The notes under the pieces were generated by a model. That model was given only the letters and a program-made list of their open reading frames with translations. It was not told where the DNA came from and ran no database searches. From Gelidibacter gilvus (GTDB taxonomy: Bacteria; Bacteroidota; Bacteroidia; Flavobacteriales; Flavobacteriaceae): a stretch of DNA of 64,000 nt. A program made the translations under genes and the position numbers. The stretch covers positions 62,001 to 126,000 of the forward strand of contig NZ_SDDZ01000003.1 of the NCBI RefSeq assembly GCF_004115975.1, read 5' to 3'. How positions within the stretch are numbered: position 1 is the first letter of the stretch; each line of letters opens with the position of its first letter. Shown here piece after piece: positions 29,463 through 37,559 of the stretch.

Positions 29463-30473
29463 ATGTATAACTCCAAAATAATTGGATTAGGGTATTACGT
29501 TCCTGATAATGTGGTGACTAACGACGATCTGTCTAAAATGATGGATACTAATGACGCGTGGATCCAAGAACGTACAGGTATAAAGGAACGCCGCTGGGCC
29601 ATTGAAAATTCTGAAGACACAACTTCAGGAATGGGTATAAAAGCCGCTAAAATTGCTATAGAGCGTGCAGGAATAGATAAGGATGATATTGATTTTATTG
29701 TGTTTGCTACCTTGAGTCCAGATATGTATTTTCCGGGTCCAGGTGTGCAGGTGCAACATGCTTTAGATATTAAAACTGTTGGCGCGTTAGATGTTCGCAA
29801 TCAATGTTCAGGGTTTGTATATGCTATTTCAATTGCAGATCAGTATATAAAAACCGGAATGTATAAGAATGTTTTGGTGATAGGTAGTGAGTTACATTCG
29901 CACGGCTTGGATAAAACCACACGAGGTCGCGGGGTGTCGGTAATATTTGGTGATGGGGCTGGGGCTGCTATTTTGACACGAGAAGAAGATAATACTAAAG
30001 GGATTCTTTCAACACATTTGCATTCACAAGGAGAACACGCCGAAGAATTGGTTTTGGTTGCTCCTGGGATGGGTAAACGTTGGGTGAATGACATCCTAAA
30101 AGATAATGACCCAAATGACGAAAGCTATTTTCCACATATGAATGGACAATTTGTATTTAAAAATGCAGTAGTCAGGTTCAGTGAAGTAATTATGGAAGGC
30201 TTGGCAAAAAATAATCTGGAAAAAGAGGCTATCGACATATTGATTCCACATCAAGCAAATTTGCGGATTTCTCAGTTCATTCAGAAAAGATTTGATTTGA
30301 GTGACGATCAAGTGTTCAATAACATTCAAAAATACGGTAATACGACAGCAGCGTCAATTCCTATTGCATTAACCGAAGCTTGGGAAGAAGGTAAAATAAA
30401 AGAAGGTGATGTGGTTGTATTGGCTGCCTTTGGAAGTGGATTTACTTGGGGGAGCGTCATCATTAAGTGGTAG
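29463..30473 (+). CDS. fabH: 3-oxoacyl-ACP synthase III (KAS III)
   Basis: A 336-residue condensing enzyme with the Cys115-His263-Asn293 triad (QCSGFVYA, IPHQANLR, YGNTTAAS). The N-terminal region (IIGLGYYVPDNVVTNDDLSK, then DAWIQERTGIKERRW) is typical of FabH. It condenses acyl-CoA primers with malonyl-ACP to start fatty acid synthesis; in this phylum branched primers are usual. It stands alone, not next to plsX, rpmF or acpP, so it may be an additional KAS III rather than the housekeeping copy. That point is inference from context. Confidence 0.92.
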   Translation: MYNSKIIGLGYYVPDNVVTNDDLSKMMDTNDAWIQERTGIKERRWAIENSEDTTSGMGIKAAKIAIERAGIDKDDIDFIVFATLSPDMYFPGPGVQVQHALDIKTVGALDVRNQCSGFVYAISIADQYIKTGMYKNVLVIGSELHSHGLDKTTRGRGVSVIFGDGAGAAILTREEDNTKGILSTHLHSQGEHAEELVLVAPGMGKRWVNDILKDNDPNDESYFPHMNGQFVFKNAVVRFSEVIMEGLAKNNLEKEAIDILIPHQANLRISQFIQKRFDLSDDQVFNNIQKYGNTTAASIPIALTEAWEEGKIKEGDVVVLAAFGSGFTWGSVIIKW

Positions 30474-30476
30474 TTA

Positions 30477-30496
30477 ATTCCTGCGCAGGCAGGAAT
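30477..30496. repeat. Palindromic repeat unit ATTCCTGC/GCAGGAAT
   Basis: ATTCCTGC and GCAGGAAT arms around GCAG, starting 3 bases after the fabH stop. The 20 bases are identical to the unit at 44286-44305. Confidence 0.8.
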
Positions 30497-30640
30497 CTCT
30501 AGATTAAACAAAGCAATTCTCTAATCTTTATGTCTTTATGTGGAATTGTCAACTGAAGAGAGAAATCATGTCTATTGAGATTTTAGTGCAAATAAAATGG
30601 TGGAATTTTACCATTTAAAACCAATAAAAAATTAGCTTTG

Positions 30641-30695
30641 AAAACCCGAAAGATTCCTGACTTTGCAGGAATAGCAGGAATTAAAAAACCCGAAA
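30641..30695. repeat. Palindromic unit flanked by 11-base direct repeats
   Basis: AAAACCCGAAA occurs at 30641-30651 and again at 30685-30695. Between them lie 33 bases with ATTCCTG (30653-30659) and CAGGAAT (30666-30672) plus a further AGCAGGAATT. The right-hand copy is the left arm of the fabH terminator. The layout looks like an inserted palindromic unit with a duplicated target. Confidence 0.6.
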
Positions 30696-30717
30696 CATTA
30701 TTCTGTCTCGGGTTTTT
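30684..30717 (+). terminator. Terminator downstream of fabH
   Basis: AAAAACCCG and CGGGTTTTT arms with a 16-base loop and a T tract on the plus strand. It lies about 210 bases after the fabH stop, beyond the two palindromic units. Confidence 0.75.
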
Positions 30718-30779
30718 CTACTATTAACCAACTTTAACTAACACTTACTTTGATTAAAATCTAAAACTTATCACTACAT

Positions 30780-30852
30780 ATTAGACGCAGAAACTTCTGT
30801 TTTATTTTGTCAAAATAAAACTTTAACTATCAATTAACAAAAAGCGTCTAAT
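30780..30852. repeat. Nested inverted repeats in the spacer
   Basis: Outer arms ATTAGACGC (30780-30788) and GCGTCTAAT (30844-30852) enclose a perfect 10-base inverted repeat GTTTTATTTT (30799-30808) and AAAATAAAAC (30812-30821) with a 3-base loop. The outer right arm overlaps TAATTTTG (30849-30856), a -7-like box. It could be a regulatory site or a folded RNA; no family recognised. Confidence 0.55.
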
Positions 30853-30980
30853 TTTGAAAGTCGATACTGTCAAATTTAACATCTATGCTTTTAATGTAGA
30901 GAAAGAAATGTTTTCTAATGGGCGGAATAAATTGAGCTTATGAAAACTGGAGAACCAAAAATCGACTATATTATATAAAA

Positions 30981-31008
30981 AAAATCCGAAGTCGAAACTC
31001 CGGATTTT
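30981..31008 (-). terminator. Terminator facing leftward, downstream of the broken TonB receptor gene
   Basis: AAAATCCG and CGGATTTT arms with a 12-base loop. On the minus strand the stem is followed by a run of eight T residues; on the plus strand only four. It lies 225 bases beyond the stop at 31233. Confidence 0.7.
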
Positions 31009-31232
31009 AATATATACCTAATTCCCGAATACTTCTTTTTTCAAAAAGTAGAAGGCTAATTCAAATCAATTTAAAATTAAGTACAGTTTGTTAGGTATTA
31101 TAAAACAAGGGTTTAAAAATCTATATTTCAAGAGAATGTTGAGATTTAACAAAAAATTAACACTATTTTAAGGTAAAAAAACAGTTGAATTGGATTAAGG
31201 CTTTCTTTTAAATAGCTCGCCGAGTGTTAGTG

Positions 31233-33699
31233 TTACATAAAACTTCCTCCAGATGATGTTTCGTTTTTGTCTCTATTTTTTCTTTGAATGGCGCGATATT
31301 TTCCACCGCCAAAACGGTAAGAGATTCCAATATACCAAGTGTTGCTTTCCCAGTTGAATTGGCCTATTTGTTTATATGGCCTTTCACTTTCAAAACCTGC
31401 TTTCATGGTATTAAAGATGTCGTTGTAATTAAAACTGAATGTGGCCGCATCATCCAAAAGAGAATATCTTAAGCCTGTATTGACAAAGTACATGGGTTTA
31501 CTTATAAATTGTAAACCTTTTTGTGTCGATCTGTACATTCCAAATGCTGAAAATGTTAGTTTCTTAGTGACCTTAAAGTTGTTGTTCATTCTTAAACTAT
31601 AGGCAATATTGTCCACTTTTATTTCTGTAATCAGGATGTCATCAACTGTTGGGTTCTCTCCAATAGGTGTATTCAAAATTTCAGTGATTCCTTTTTGGGT
31701 TTGTGAATATAGGTCAAAACTGGCATTGAAATTCCACCATTTTGTAGGTTTGTAGGTACTGGATAGTTCAACTCCATAAGCGGAAGTATTATCAAAATTA
31801 TCATAAGAAAGGATAACTTTATTTAAATCCAAACGGTCAATAAATACTGCGCGATTAATTTCATCTTCAATCATTCGGTAAAAAACACCTCCTGTAATCG
31901 AACCCTTTTCCAATGTTCGTGTATAATTCATTTCGATGGAATTGGTAAACTGCGGCTGTAATTCTGTATTGCCAAAGGAAGAGATTAACGGACTGCTCCA
32001 TTCTCTAATGGGATTGACTTTTCTTAAACTTGGGCGGTCCACACGTCTGCTCATACTTAGTTGATAAGAGTTTTTTTCCGAAGGTGCATAGGTTAAGAAT
32101 CCTGAAGGGTAAACTTGAAAATAATTATTTTTAAAAGGATTGGATTCAATTGTGATTTCTGAAATAGTCATGGCTTTTGCGTTTTCTGTAACAGTTTCCG
32201 CACGAGCTCCTAATTGATAACTCCATTTTTCAAAAGTTTGTCCATAATTGATATATCCTGAGTAAATATCTCTACCATAATTAAAATCTGTACTTGGGGT
32301 ATTAATTATCGTTCCCGTGGCGTCAAAAGACTTTCCAGTAGAATCATAATACACATCGGTATTATATAAGCGGACCTCAAAACCAACCTCCAGTTTTGCT
32401 TTTTCACTCAATGGGTTGACATAATCAAGGTTAATGGTGGTTTGCTCACGATTGGTATCTACTGAATCGATATAATTTGGAGGAAAAGGAATGTTTGAAT
32501 AGCTAAAATCAGAAGACTCAGTTTCTTCGAAAGTATTATAATCTACTTCCAAATCGATTTTTTCGCCTTCTTTGGCAAAATCATGTTTGAAGACCAGGTT
32601 GTATTGTGAAGAGAGATTATCCGAGTTACTCGTAAAGTCTTGTCCTTGCGGAGACATGTTTGGTCTTAATATACTAATCGTGCCTATACCTTTCCCATCA
32701 TAGGCGTTTTGATTTGTGAAGACGGAAATGGTATTGTTGTCATCTACATAAAAATCAATCCCGAATTTATAGAGATACGATTTGTTGTTATCGAAGAAAT
32801 TAAAAAATTGTTGTGAGTTATCATCAGGCCGTTCGATGGTGCCGTAATTGGTTTGTTTTCCAATATTATTGCCATAATTTCCATAAAAATTGAATTTTCC
32901 GTTTCTATAATTTAAATCGACAGAACTGTTAAAAGTTGCATTGATATCTTTGGTCAAACCGAGGTTGATATTCCCATTAAATCCAATGTTAGTGTTTTTA
33001 TGAAGGATGATGTTGATAAGGCCACTCATACCTTCGGGATTGTATTTTGCAGATGGATTGGTGATCAATTCAATCTGTTTAATGGACGTGGACGGTATTT
33101 GTTTTAATAACTGGTCCACTGGAACATTAGATAATTTGCCATCCACCATCACACGTACGTTATCATTGCCTCTCAAGCTCAAGTTACCCGTTTGAGGATC
33201 CACGCTTACGGATGGAATATTATTCATAATGTCAGAAGCTGTCGGGCCAGAAGTGGTTAAATCTTTTCCTACGGTAATGACTTTTCTATCCACTTTTTGC
33301 TGAATGCTAGAAACTTCTGCAATTACAGTAACTTCATCCAACGCGGCAACATTTTCTTCTAAAAGAACCTTGCCTAAATTCACATCGTACGATCCTTTTC
33401 CAATTAAGAACGGTTGTATAATGGTTTTATAACCAATGTACTGAAATGTACTGAATTGTTGCGGAGTATTGGCCTTCTAAAAGTTTAGAGATTTTAAAGC
33501 TGCCATCTTCTTGGGTAATGGAGCCGGTAATGGTTTCGTCTTTGCTGTTTTTAATAATAATTGTCACATAGGGCAATGGTTCATTCAGGTGGGCATCAAT
33601 GATGGTTCCTGAAATTGAACCTTCTTTTACTAAGTTAACTGACGGCTGAGCATATAATGTGGAACACATTAACATGCAAATTAAAATTAATGATTTCAT
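31233..33699 (-). pseudogene. TonB-dependent receptor / outer-membrane beta-barrel protein, frameshifted near its N-terminus
   Basis: Two frames together make one receptor. The first (33699-33427) gives a signal peptide (MKSLILICMLMCSTLYAQ) and a carboxypeptidase-regulatory-like domain. It runs out of frame after TIQYI and stops as SVHWL. The second resumes as IGYKTIIQPFLIGKG and continues through a plug domain (DIMNNIPSVSVDPQTGNLSL) and an OMP_b-brl_3-type barrel ending at 31233. The break coincides with a 10-base tandem duplication at 33436-33455. Removing one copy restores a single 818-residue frame reading TIQYIGYKT. The second part has only a GTG at 33383 as an internal start and no signal peptide. 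The product should therefore be non-functional unless the repeat reverts. Confidence 0.87.
33436..33455. repeat. 10-base tandem duplication that breaks the TonB receptor frame
   Basis: ATGTACTGAA occurs twice in direct succession (33436-33445 and 33446-33455) on the plus strand. On the coding strand it adds 10 bases and shifts the frame by one. It could revert by slipped-strand mispairing. Confidence 0.9.
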
Positions 33700-33713
33700 T
33701 GGTGATTGTTTTT

Positions 33714-33744
33714 TTTGATTTGATTGATGAATTTGATTTGATTG
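33714..33744. repeat. 13-base direct repeat at the divergent promoter region
   Basis: TTTGATTTGATTG occurs at 33714-33726 and 33732-33744, a spacing of 18 bases, in the short gap between the TonB receptor start and the CoA-binding gene. The TTTG of the -33 element lies inside the second copy, so the repeat could affect transcription. Confidence 0.6.
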
Positions 33745-33768
33745 TTAATAGAGAGACGATTACTTTTG
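33737..33768 (+). promoter_or_regulatory. Promoter of the CoA-binding protein gene
   Basis: TTTG at 33737-33740, 20 bases, then TACTTTTG at 33761-33768: a good Bacteroidota promoter. Predicted start near 33775, 44 bases before ATG 33819. This supports the later start codon. Confidence 0.65.
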
Positions 33769-33818
33769 CAATGTGTTACGCCCATTTATCAATTTTTAAA
33801 AATAAAACTCTTGAAATT

Positions 33819-34187
33819 ATGCAAACGAAGAAAAAAACCTTGGTGTTCGGTGCCTCTTTAAATCCGAGTCGTTATTCCAATACAGCAATGCACAGGCTAG
33901 TTGCCAGCGGACATGACGTTGTGGCTTTCGGATTAAAGGAAGGTGAGGTTGCAGGGATCAAGATCGATACAGAGTTGATATCTTACAATGGTATTGATAC
34001 CGTTACGTTGTATATGAATCCGACTAGACAGGAGCCGTTTTATGACCACCTCATTTCTTTAAAACCAAATCGCGTGATTTTTAATCCGGGAACAGAAAAT
34101 CCAGAGTTTTTCGAATTGTTAAGTCAAGCGAAGATTGAGTTTGAAACGGCCTGCACCTTAGTGTTGCTTGGTACGAATCAGTATTAG
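33819..34187 (+). CDS. CoA-binding domain protein (YccU-like)
   Basis: About 122 residues. The start was set at ATG 33819 because the upstream part of the open frame has no family resemblance and contains the promoter. The protein is a single Rossmann-fold CoA-binding domain like that of succinyl-CoA synthetase alpha: KTLVFGASLNPSRYSNTAMHRL at the N-terminus, then GIDTVTLYMNP and NRVIFNPGTENPE. Its end overlaps the end of the convergent symporter gene by 30 bases. Such free-standing domains are cytoplasmic and of unknown role; binding of CoA is a family inference. Confidence 0.85.
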   Translation: MQTKKKTLVFGASLNPSRYSNTAMHRLVASGHDVVAFGLKEGEVAGIKIDTELISYNGIDTVTLYMNPTRQEPFYDHLISLKPNRVIFNPGTENPEFFELLSQAKIEFETACTLVLLGTNQY

Positions 34188-35600
34188 TCCTAAAAATGTC
34201 AAGAGGCCATTTAGGATCAGAATAAAAAAACCAAATTCGAATCCTAGCCATTTTAAGCTGTTGACACTGATTAAATACGATAAAATTGGTGACAGAATGG
34301 CAATAACAGGCACCCATTTATCTTTTACCTGCCACTTGGTGAACAGGCCAAAAGCATAGAGGCCAAGTAAGGGACCATAGGTGTATCCTGCAAAGAGTAA
34401 GAGTTTTGCAATGACACTTTCATCCTTGATAGCGTATTTAAATGCGATAATGACCAAGATCAAAACAAACGACATCATGACGTGAACACGTTTTCTAATT
34501 GTAATTTGTTTGGTGGCTTCATGCTTTTTCTCAATACCTAAAATGTCAATGCTGAAGGAGGTGGTCAAAGATGTCAACGTGCTATCGGCACTACTATATG
34601 CTGCAGCGATCAGTCCCAATAAGAAGAATACAAAAACACCAATTCCTAAATGTTCTTTTGCCAAAATAGGGAAGAGCTCATCTTTATGTGCATCAATGCC
34701 ATTTTGTTGTGCGTAGACCGTTAAAAGAAGGCCCAAGCTTAAAATCATAAAGTTCACTAAAGTTAATATGATCGTAAACCAGAACATGTTTTTTTGTGCA
34801 TCCTTCAAACTTTTACAGGTGAGGTTTTTTTGCATCATATCTTGATCCAATCCGGTCATTACAATGGCAATGAACGCTCCAGATATAAACTGGTTCCAGA
34901 AATAATCACTCGACTTAAAGTCGTCGAAGAAAAAGGTTTTGGATAAATCGCTGTCTAGGACATAGCCTAAAAGATTGCCGCCACTAATACCTAAGTCATC
35001 ACTTACATAATAAATTGCAACGCCAATTGATATCAGCATAAACAGGGTTTGCAGGGTATCTGTCCAAATAATGGTTTTGATTCCAGATCTGAAGGTGTAC
35101 AACCAAATTAAAAAAACAGTCATGGTTACAGTTTGCCAAAAACTGATCCCTAAATCATCAAAAAGAAGCACTTGAAGTACATTGGCCACTAAAAACAACC
35201 TGAAACTTGAACCCACAATTCGGGATATGAGAAAAAATGAGGCACCGGTTTTATAGGAAGCATTTCCAAAACGCTCTTCTAAATAGGTGTAAATAGAGGT
35301 GAGATTTAGTTTGTAATAGAGTGGAAGTAGAACCGTGCCAATAACGAGATAGCCCACAATATAGCCCAATACCATTTGCATATAGCTAAACTGAGAGAAT
35401 TCTATCCAACCAGGAACTGAAATAAAGGTCACTCCAGAAAGTGAAGCACCAATCATCCCAAAGGCCACAACATACCAAGGCGCTTGTTTGTTCGCTTTAA
35501 AAAAAGTGTTGTTATCTGATTTTTTTCCGGTGAGATAGGATATCAAAATAAGAATTCCAAAATAGGAAAGGATCAGTAGGATGATGGTTGTTGAATGCAT
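34158..35600 (-). CDS. Sodium:solute symporter (SSS) family transporter
   Basis: A 480-residue inner-membrane protein with about 13 helices, starting MHSTTIILLILSYFGILILISYLTG. FMISIG-like and GTDVL-like stretches of the sodium site are diverged but the architecture holds: WYVVAFGMIGASLSGVTFISVPGW (about 42-65) and AAAYSSADSTLTSLTTSFSIDI (about 330-351) are family-typical. It imports an unknown solute with sodium; close relatives carry sugars, amino acids, sialic acid or proline. It is convergent with the CoA-binding gene and ends inside it. Substrate cannot be inferred from neighbours. Confidence 0.9.
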   Translation of the reverse strand: MHSTTIILLILSYFGILILISYLTGKKSDNNTFFKANKQAPWYVVAFGMIGASLSGVTFISVPGWIEFSQFSYMQMVLGYIVGYLVIGTVLLPLYYKLNLTSIYTYLEERFGNASYKTGASFFLISRIVGSSFRLFLVANVLQVLLFDDLGISFWQTVTMTVFLIWLYTFRSGIKTIIWTDTLQTLFMLISIGVAIYYVSDDLGISGGNLLGYVLDSDLSKTFFFDDFKSSDYFWNQFISGAFIAIVMTGLDQDMMQKNLTCKSLKDAQKNMFWFTIILTLVNFMILSLGLLLTVYAQQNGIDAHKDELFPILAKEHLGIGVFVFFLLGLIAAAYSSADSTLTSLTTSFSIDILGIEKKHEATKQITIRKRVHVMMSFVLILVIIAFKYAIKDESVIAKLLLFAGYTYGPLLGLYAFGLFTKWQVKDKWVPVIAILSPILSYLISVNSLKWLGFEFGFFILILNGLLTFLGLILIRTKQH

Positions 35601-35711
35601 AAATAATAAAATAAGGGGGAAAATTACTTATTAAAGTTTTCAATTTTCAAATAACGTGACTTAATGTGAAATAAGAATATGTTAAAGCCTCAAAATTATG
35701 TACTAAAATCG

Positions 35712-35719
35712 TAAATTTG
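35712..35719 (+). promoter_or_regulatory. -7 promoter box directly before recR
   Basis: TAAATTTG matches TAnnTTTG; the recR ATG is only 5 bases after the box, so transcription would begin at or next to the start codon. No -33 TTTG at the right distance. Confidence 0.45.
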
Positions 35720-35724
35720 CACCC

Positions 35725-36342
35725 ATGGAATTTTCTTCAAAACTACTCGAAAAAGCGGTCAATGAAATGTCGCAACTCCCTGGAATTGGGAAAAGAACAG
35801 CGTTGCGCTTGGTGTTGCATTTACTCAGACAGCCAAAAGATCAAACCATGTTGCTTGCTTCGGCATTGCAACACATGAGGAATGATATTAAATTCTGTTT
35901 AAGTTGCCATAATATCAGCGATACTGAACTTTGTGAGATTTGTTCAAATCCGCGCAGGACAGAAGAAATCATCTGTGTAGTTGAAGATATTAGAGATGTC
36001 ATGGCAATTGAAAACACAAGTTCATTTAAAGGGTTGTATCACGTATTGGGAGGGAAAATATCACCTATGGATGGTATTGGACCTAATGACCTCAATATTT
36101 CTTCGCTTGTTGAAAAAGTGAACAAAGGAACTGTAAAAGAGTTGATTTTCGCATTAAGCTCTACTATGGAAGGGGATACGACCAACTTTTATATCTTTAA
36201 GCAAATTCAAGATTGTAAAATTATTACCTCCACAATTGCAAGAGGTATTTCAGTAGGCAACGAATTGGAATATACCGATGAGGTCACCCTTGGAAGAAGT
36301 ATTTTGAATAGAATCCCTTTTGAATCCTCTTTAAAATCCTAA
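35725..36342 (+). CDS. recR: Recombination protein RecR
   Basis: A 205-residue recombination mediator that works with RecO (and RecF where present) to load RecA at gaps. It contains an N-terminal helix-hairpin-helix ([17 protein letters not shown]), a zinc finger with Cys58, Cys61, Cys70 and Cys73, and a Toprim domain ([15 protein letters not shown]...[16 protein letters not shown]). Length is standard. The predicted promoter lies almost on the ATG, so the mRNA may be leaderless or nearly so. The next gene begins 6 bases after the stop, so recR and the glycosyltransferase are probably co-transcribed. Confidence 0.96.
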   Translation: MEFSSKLLEKAVNEMSQLPGIGKRTALRLVLHLLRQPKDQTMLLASALQHMRNDIKFCLSCHNISDTELCEICSNPRRTEEIICVVEDIRDVMAIENTSSFKGLYHVLGGKISPMDGIGPNDLNISSLVEKVNKGTVKELIFALSSTMEGDTTNFYIFKQIQDCKIITSTIARGISVGNELEYTDEVTLGRSILNRIPFESSLKS

Positions 36343-36348
36343 TGTTTT

Positions 36349-37440
36349 TTGAAGTTATCTATTGTCATATTAAACTATAATGTGCGCTACTTCTTGGAGT
36401 TGTGCATCAAAAGTGTGCAAGCTGCAACAGCAGATTTGGATGCTGAAATTATTGTTGTTGACAATCAGTCGTCAGACGATAGCTGCCAGATGGTGAAAGA
36501 GCTCTTTCCAGAGGTCATTTTAATCGAAAACAAGGAGAATTTTGGTTTTTCAAAAGGAAATAATATCGGCGTCACCAAAGCAAAAGGCGAATATCTATGC
36601 ATTCTGAATCCCGATACCGTTGTTGCGGAAGATACTTTTGCAAAGTCATTGGCATATGCAAATGATAATCCAAAGATGGGGATTTTGGGATGCCAACTTA
36701 CAGATGGACGTGGCCAATTTCTACCAGAAAGCAAAAGGAATATCCCCACGCCAATGGTTTCCATTAAAAAAATATTGGGATTTCCCAATGCTTATTACGC
36801 AAATCATTTATCGCCAACTGATACTGGCAAGGTTGATATTCTTGTAGGTGCATTCATGTTTCTCAAAAAAGAGATTTACGACGAAGTTGAAGGTTTTGAT
36901 GAAGATTACTTCATGTATGGCGAAGATATAGATCTTTCTTATAAAGTACTGAAAGCAGGTTATCAAAATATATATTTTGGTGAAACTGCCATCCTTCACT
37001 ATAAAGGAGAAAGTACCTTGAAAGATAAAACCTATGCGAAACATTTCCATGGAGCGATGCAGATTTTTTACAACAAACATTTTAAATCGAATCTTGTTTT
37101 TGATGTTATCGTCTGGTCTGGAATTCTCTTTTCACGGTTTTTATTGAGAAAGCCATCGGAAATCAAGCAAAATGTATCCTCTCATATGTTGATGACCAGA
37201 AGTTTGGACTTTATTACAGATCTCCCTTTTAATACCGCAACTGTTCAAAGTTTAGCTGAGGTTGCTGCACATTCACAAGTAGTATTGGACGGCAACACTA
37301 TTGATTACAAGTCGGTTATTGAATGTATAATGTTTTCAGATAAGGACAAAGAATTGACATTTAGAATTTTACCTAGAAACTCCCAGTTTATAATTGGAAG
37401 CGATAGCTCAGAACATCGAGGAGAAGTGGTTTTGTTATAA
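36349..37440 (+). CDS. Family 2 glycosyltransferase
   Basis: A 363-residue GT-A enzyme. It has SIVILNYNVRYFLELCIKSV at the N-terminus, VDNQSSDDS near residues 37-45, FGFSKGNNIG, a CILNPDTVV motif containing the metal-binding Asp, and FMYGEDIDLSYKV at about 188-200. The last 100 residues contain a hydrophobic stretch and probably attach to the membrane. The start is uncertain. The frame opens with TTG at 36349, whereas an ATG at 36342 overlaps the recR stop (TAATG) but is out of frame because of six T residues. Likely roles are cell-surface polysaccharide or glycolipid synthesis; sugar and acceptor are unknown. Confidence 0.9.
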   Translation: MKLSIVILNYNVRYFLELCIKSVQAATADLDAEIIVVDNQSSDDSCQMVKELFPEVILIENKENFGFSKGNNIGVTKAKGEYLCILNPDTVVAEDTFAKSLAYANDNPKMGILGCQLTDGRGQFLPESKRNIPTPMVSIKKILGFPNAYYANHLSPTDTGKVDILVGAFMFLKKEIYDEVEGFDEDYFMYGEDIDLSYKVLKAGYQNIYFGETAILHYKGESTLKDKTYAKHFHGAMQIFYNKHFKSNLVFDVIVWSGILFSRFLLRKPSEIKQNVSSHMLMTRSLDFITDLPFNTATVQSLAEVAAHSQVVLDGNTIDYKSVIECIMFSDKDKELTFRILPRNSQFIIGSDSSEHRGEVVLL

Positions 37441-37514
37441 AAACCCCAATGAATATATGCGCCATGAATTCGGAAAATATAAAGGATTATGTAATGAAGT
37501 ATGGCAATTTTAAC

Positions 37515-37522
37515 TAATTTTG
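37515..37522 (+). promoter_or_regulatory. -7 promoter box of the E2 gene
   Basis: TAATTTTG, an exact TAnnTTTG match, predicts a start near 37528 and a leader of about 32 bases. Confidence 0.5.
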
Positions 37523-37559
37523 CAAGAGCAAATAAAAATTTTAGCATCAGAATAATAAT

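Larger units (their letters stand above)
30474..31232. other. Gene-free spacer of about 760 bases rich in inverted repeats
   Basis: No convincing reading frame. In order it holds a palindromic unit directly after the fabH stop (30477-30496), a second unit flanked by direct repeats (30641-30695), a terminator for fabH (30684-30717), nested inverted repeats (30780-30852) overlapping a TAnnTTTG match, and a terminator facing leftward (30981-31008). Between the two terminators a small RNA would be possible, but there is no direct evidence for one. Confidence 0.6.

Noticed and set aside
33657-33818. Upstream extension of the CoA-binding protein frame
   Set aside because: Contains the promoter (TTTG-N20-TACTTTTG) and overlaps the TonB receptor start; the family N-terminus begins at ATG 33819.
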